NCBI RefSeq assembly: GCF_000600975.2
Contig: NZ_KK088652.1
Coordinates: forward strand, 372,001 to 436,000
Length of the DNA: 64,000 nucleotides
Direction: 5' to 3'
Origin: Limimaricola hongkongensis DSM 17492
GTDB taxonomy: Bacteria; Pseudomonadota; Alphaproteobacteria; Rhodobacterales; Rhodobacteraceae
Shown here: in pieces, positions 60,903-64,000 of the stretch
Layout of the letters: each line of letters starts with the position of its first letter
Position numbering within the stretch: position 1 is the stretch's first letter
Made by a program: the position numbers and the translations under genes
Notes under the pieces: generated by a model
Seen by the model: only the letters and a program-made list of their open reading frames with translations
Database searches by the model: none
Told to the model about the DNA's origin: nothing

Positions 60903-61873
60903 ACGCCCGCGTCGCCGTCATCGCCATCGGCCGCAACGAGGGCGCGCGGCTTGCCGCCTGTCTCGCCTCGATCGCGGCGAGCGGGGCGCACGCGGTCTAT
61001 GTCGATTCCGGCTCGACCGATGGCAGCCTCGGCATCGCCCGCGCCGCGGGCGCGCGCATCGTCGAGCTGGACCGCACCGCCCCCTTCACCGCCGCGCGCG
61101 CCCGCAACGCAGGCGTGGCGGCGCTGCGCGAGGAGGGCCTGCCCGAATTCTTGCAGTTCGTCGATGGCGACTGCACGCTGGAGCCGGGCTGGCTCGACGC
61201 GGGCATGGCGGCGCTCGACGCGGATCGCGGCATCGGCATCGTCACCGGCTGGCGTCGCGAGATCACCCCCGACGCCACGCTCTACAACGCCATGGCCGAA
61301 TGGGAATGGCACCGCCCGGCGGGCGACATCGCGGCCTGCGGCGGCGACATGATGCTGCGCAGTGCGCTGTTCGAGAGCCTGGGCGGTTTCGACGGGGCGA
61401 TCATCTGTTCGGAGGACGAGGATCTGTGCCTGCGGGTCCGCACGCGCGGGCTGCGCGTGCACCGGCTGCCCCGGATCATGACGCGGCACGACATCGCGAT
61501 GACCCGCCTGGGCCAGTGGTGGCGCCGGGCGGTGCGCGCGGGCCACGGCTTTGCCGAGGTCGGCGACCGCCATCCGGGCCATTTTGCAGGCGAACGCCGC
61601 CGGGTGCGGCTTTGGGGCGTGGCGCTGCCCGGCGCGACGCTGGTGGCGGCGGGAATCTGGGGGCTCGCGCCGCTGCTTGGCGCGGCGGCGCTCTACGGGG
61701 CGAGCTGGGCGCGCGCCGCGCGAAACCTGCGGCGCGGCGGTCAATCGCACCGCCGGGCGATCGGCCTCGCCGGGCTTCTGGTCTTGTCGAAATTTCCCAA
61801 CGCGCAGGGCATGCTGACCTATCGGCTGCGCCGCCTGCGCGGCGGCGAGATGCGATTGATCGAATACAGGTAG
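60899..61873 (+). CDS. Glycosyltransferase family 2 protein
   Basis: A 324-residue GT-A glycosyltransferase. AVIAIGRNEGARLAACLASI at about 6-25 begins the fold, VDSGSTDGSLGIA near 35-47 and FVDGDCTLEPGWLDAG near 87-102 (with the DxD-like Asp-Gly-Asp) bind the nucleotide sugar. SEDEDLCLRVRTRGLRVHRL near 170 holds the ED catalytic base. Two hydrophobic helices near 235-270 attach it to the membrane. It overlaps the GT4 gene by four bases and ends the overlapping chain of four. Confidence 0.92.
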   Translation: MNARVAVIAIGRNEGARLAACLASIAASGAHAVYVDSGSTDGSLGIARAAGARIVELDRTAPFTAARARNAGVAALREEGLPEFLQFVDGDCTLEPGWLDAGMAALDADRGIGIVTGWRREITPDATLYNAMAEWEWHRPAGDIAACGGDMMLRSALFESLGGFDGAIICSEDEDLCLRVRTRGLRVHRLPRIMTRHDIAMTRLGQWWRRAVRAGHGFAEVGDRHPGHFAGERRRVRLWGVALPGATLVAAGIWGLAPLLGAAALYGASWARAARNLRRGGQSHRRAIGLAGLLVLSKFPNAQGMLTYRLRRLRGGEMRLIEYR

Positions 61874-61977
61874 GCGCGCCCAGCACCGCCGCCGCACCGC
61901 GCGATGGGGGGCTTATTCTCGCCGCGGTTTTCGGTCTATTCTTGGCGGCGAATGAACCGGTTACGGGATAGGCGAAA

Positions 61978-62901
61978 ATGGGCGAGCGCAGCAGACGGGA
62001 TGGCCGCAAGCGGCTCGGGGCGGGCGCGCGCGCGGCGATCCTCGACCGGATCGCGGCGCTTGAACGGCCCGCCGCGCCCAAGCCCGCCGCGCCCGCCGCC
62101 GAACCGCCCGATCCGACCCTGCGCGCGCTGCGCGCCGCGGTGCTGGGCGATGCCGAACCCGACACGCATCTGCCGCAGCTGCATGACCCGTGGAACAATC
62201 TGCGCCGCATCCCCGTCGACGAGGCGCTGCTCGAGGACAATCTCGTCATCACCGCGAGCCGCCGCGACCCGGCCCATGCCGCCTTCGACCTGCTGCGCAC
62301 CCGGACGTTGCAGGCGCTCGACGAGCATGGCTGGAGCCGGGTGGCGATCACCTCGCCGACCCGCGGCTGCGGCAAGTCCTTCACCGCCGCCAATCTCGCC
62401 ATCGCGATGGCCCGCTACGAGAACCGGCGCACCGTGCTGCTCGATCTCGACATGCGCGCGCCGGGGCTGTCGCAGATGCTCGGCGCGCCCGCCCCCGCGC
62501 CCATCGCCGACTGGCTGCGCGGCACCACGCCGAGCGCCACGCAGCTGCAACGGGTCGGGCAGAACCTTCTGGGCATCGGCGGTCTCGCGGTCGGGCTCAA
62601 CGACCGGGTCGAAACCTACCCGGCCGAGCTTTTGCAGGACCCCAAGGCGGGACAGGTGCTCGACCGGATGGAGGCGGAGTTCGCCCCCGACGCGGTGCTG
62701 TTCGACCTGCCGCCGGCGTTGTCGAATGACGACGTGACCGCGTTTCGCGACCGCTATGACTGCGTGCTGATGGTGGTGGGCGCCGGGCACAACAGCGCCG
62801 AACAGATCCGCGAGGCGGTGCGCCGCATCGGCGCGGACAAGCCGGTCCTCGGCATGGTGCTCAACCGGGCCGAGGAGGAACGCGCCTCCGGCACCGGCTG
62901 A
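61978..62901 (+). CDS. CpsD/CapB-like P-loop ATPase without a tyrosine tail
   Basis: A 307-residue polysaccharide co-polymerase ATPase of the BY-kinase family. Walker A TSPTRGCGKSFTAANLA starts at about 125, Walker A' LLDLDMRAPGL is at 154-164, and Walker B VLFDLPPALSN at 240-250. The Tyr-rich C-terminus that BY-kinases phosphorylate is absent; the protein ends EERASGTG. It begins with about 80 residues of basic and proline-rich linker. It probably pairs with the Wzz-like protein encoded on the opposite strand, whose stop is six bases away. Start ATG 61978 has only a weak ribosome site. Confidence 0.88.
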   Translation: MGERSRRDGRKRLGAGARAAILDRIAALERPAAPKPAAPAAEPPDPTLRALRAAVLGDAEPDTHLPQLHDPWNNLRRIPVDEALLEDNLVITASRRDPAHAAFDLLRTRTLQALDEHGWSRVAITSPTRGCGKSFTAANLAIAMARYENRRTVLLDLDMRAPGLSQMLGAPAPAPIADWLRGTTPSATQLQRVGQNLLGIGGLAVGLNDRVETYPAELLQDPKAGQVLDRMEAEFAPDAVLFDLPPALSNDDVTAFRDRYDCVLMVVGAGHNSAEQIREAVRRIGADKPVLGMVLNRAEEERASGTG

Positions 62902-62906
62902 CCCGA

Positions 62907-64000
62907 TCAGGCCGGGCGGTTGCGCCGCCAGAAGCGCAGGCCACGGCCGAGCCGCCCCCAGATCCCGAGAAACCGCCCGGCCTCGCGGTGGCGCACGCGC
63001 CGCGCATGGCGCCGCGCCTGCCGCCGGTCGAGCTCGGGGATCACCACCACGGGCCGCACGCCCAGCGCCCGTTCGAGCTGGGCCGCGCTGCGGATCTGCG
63101 GGTTCACCGCCTCGAGCGACAGGGCCATCCCCAGCGCGGCGAGCAGCACCCCCACCCCGCCCGCCATGGCCAGCTTGCGGCGCGAGGAGGAGGAGGCGTA
63201 ATCGGGCGCCACCGCCTCTTCGAGGATCTCGAAGCGCGTGGTCTCGTCCCGGCTTTCGAGCAGCTGCGCCATCGCCGCTTCGGCCCGCCGCCCGGTCACG
63301 GCAGAGAGCGCCTGCTGAAGCTGGTCGCGGCGGCGGATGAAATCATTGTAACGCCGCTCGGTCTCGGGCGCGGCGGCGAGCGCGGCCTCGATCCGGGCGA
63401 TGTTGTCGGTGATCAGCCGGCGCTGCTGTTCAAGCAGGGCGCGGCGGCGCGTCACCTCCTCTTCGCGCAACCGGTCGGAGCCGGTCTCGAAGGCGATGAT
63501 CTGCTGTTCGATATCGATGCGCTGGGCCACCAGCCGCGACAGCTGATCGCGCTGCGCGGGCAGGCTGCCGGGCAGCGCGTCGAAATTCGCCTCCTGGAAA
63601 CGGGCGAAATCGGCCTCCAGCGCGGCGAGCCGCTTTCCGAGCCGCGCCTCCTCGCTTTCATAGAACTCCAGCGTCCGCGCGGCCCGGCCCTCGCGCCGGT
63701 TCTGCGCGACCGAGACGATCTCGTTGAGCACGGCGTTGGCGACGTCGGCCGCGAGCCGGGCCTCGCCCAGCTCGACCGTGATCGACAGGCCAGACGGTAC
63801 GGTTTCGGGCCGCCAGGCCAGCGCCGGATCCACCAGCTTGGTGATCTCGATCGCGTCGCGGGTCTGGGCCAGACGCTCATTCGCGGCGAGATCGGGAAAC
63901 AGCCCGAACCGCTCCGCGAGACCGAGCACGGTGGCGCGCGCCATCACCTGCTGTTCGATCAGGTCGAGCTGCGTGTCGGCGGCGCTGGCGGCCTCGCGGC
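62907..64000 (-). CDS. Wzz/GumC-type chain-length determinant protein, C-terminal part (runs off the right edge)
   Basis: The frame is open to the window edge, so about 363 C-terminal codons are visible. TQLDLIEQQVMARATVLGLA near the edge is typical of the periplasmic Wzz domain. Long coiled coils follow (RTLEFYESEEARLGKRLAAL, then RDQLQQALSAVTGRRAEAAM), and the last membrane helix (MAGGVGVLLAALGMALSLE) with VNPQIRSAAQLERALGVRPV close the co-polymerase fold. The tail is short and very basic (RRQARRHARR). No kinase domain is fused; the CpsD-like gene stands alone and converges with it. Confidence 0.9.
   Translation of the reverse strand, partial: REAASAADTQLDLIEQQVMARATVLGLAERFGLFPDLAANERLAQTRDAIEITKLVDPALAWRPETVPSGLSITVELGEARLAADVANAVLNEIVSVAQNRREGRAARTLEFYESEEARLGKRLAALEADFARFQEANFDALPGSLPAQRDQLSRLVAQRIDIEQQIIAFETGSDRLREEEVTRRRALLEQQRRLITDNIARIEAALAAAPETERRYNDFIRRRDQLQQALSAVTGRRAEAAMAQLLESRDETTRFEILEEAVAPDYASSSSRRKLAMAGGVGVLLAALGMALSLEAVNPQIRSAAQLERALGVRPVVVIPELDRRQARRHARRVRHREAGRFLGIWGRLGRGLRFWRRNRPA

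Noticed and set aside
54827..64000. ABC-2 exporter as the export pump of the adjacent polysaccharide locus
   Set aside because: It is on the minus strand, is closer to YadG/YadH-type transporters, and the Wzz-like and CpsD-like proteins imply a Wzy-dependent route.

Overview
This is chromosomal DNA from a high-GC alphaproteobacterium, most likely of the Rhodobacteraceae / Roseobacter group. The assignment rests on sequence features and remembered gene order, not on a database search. The features are very high GC in third codon positions, frequent GTG starts with ATGA/GTGA/TGATG overlaps, an aa3-type cytochrome oxidase subunit IV, an ETF:ubiquinone oxidoreductase, phaA/phaB, and the neighbourhoods argH-lipoprotein-DUF2834-lysA-DUF4175 and zinc ribbon/ftsEX/plsC. 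I see no rRNA or tRNA gene, CRISPR array, prophage, integrase or insertion sequence.

Layout, left to right. At 1-1.9 kb are the 5' end of pyruvate kinase (minus), an N-formylglutamate amidohydrolase with a DUF1244 partner (plus), and DUF1992 (minus). At 1.9-6.6 kb is a tight minus-strand set: acyl-CoA dehydrogenase, MBL hydrolase, dipeptide epimerase, D-amino-acid transaminase and DUF1992. At 6.7-11 kb are Sua5, two tandem palindromes, pyrB, a dihydroorotase homologue lacking catalytic residues, plsY and a TM2 protein. At 11-17.2 kb are gshA, a frameshifted membrane protein, rsmE, ubiA, an OmpA protein and a coiled-coil membrane protein. At 17.3-24.6 kb are a frameshifted uracil-DNA glycosylase homologue, a LysE exporter, moaB, a DsbD-N protein, yqgE, a TlpA thioredoxin, argH, a tiny lipoprotein, DUF2834 and lysA. 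At 24.7-32.3 kb are a DUF4175 gene with two apparent frameshifts, a large acidic zinc-ribbon protein with a VDE repeat, ftsE-ftsX-plsC and a PPOX flavoprotein. At 32.3-44.4 kb are accA, small proteins, mobA, GNAT, greA, ETF-QO, a TPR protein, ispE, a polyprenyl synthase, DUF2007, a TrmN6-like methyltransferase and DUF465.

At 44.6-49.7 kb the minus strand carries phaA-patatin-phaB, a degenerate EAL protein, and a moaE/moaD/pgsA group. At 49.9-56.5 kb are uvrC, an operon of S49 peptidase, 59-aa zinc-ribbon membrane protein, Ca/Na exchanger and SDR, and an ABC-2 exporter. From 56.6 kb to the right edge is a surface-polysaccharide locus: GT26, Gfo/Idh, epimerase, GT4, GT2, CpsD-like ATPase and a Wzz-like protein running off the end.

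Most of this is core metabolism and envelope housekeeping. I found no convincing new multigene system. The unexplained structure consists of a dispersed intergenic element with core GCGTATTTnnGGAA at five loci, the paired palindromes after Sua5, and several perfect hairpins and short duplications. Four +1 frameshifts, three of them in G or C runs, break otherwise intact genes and may be base-calling errors.
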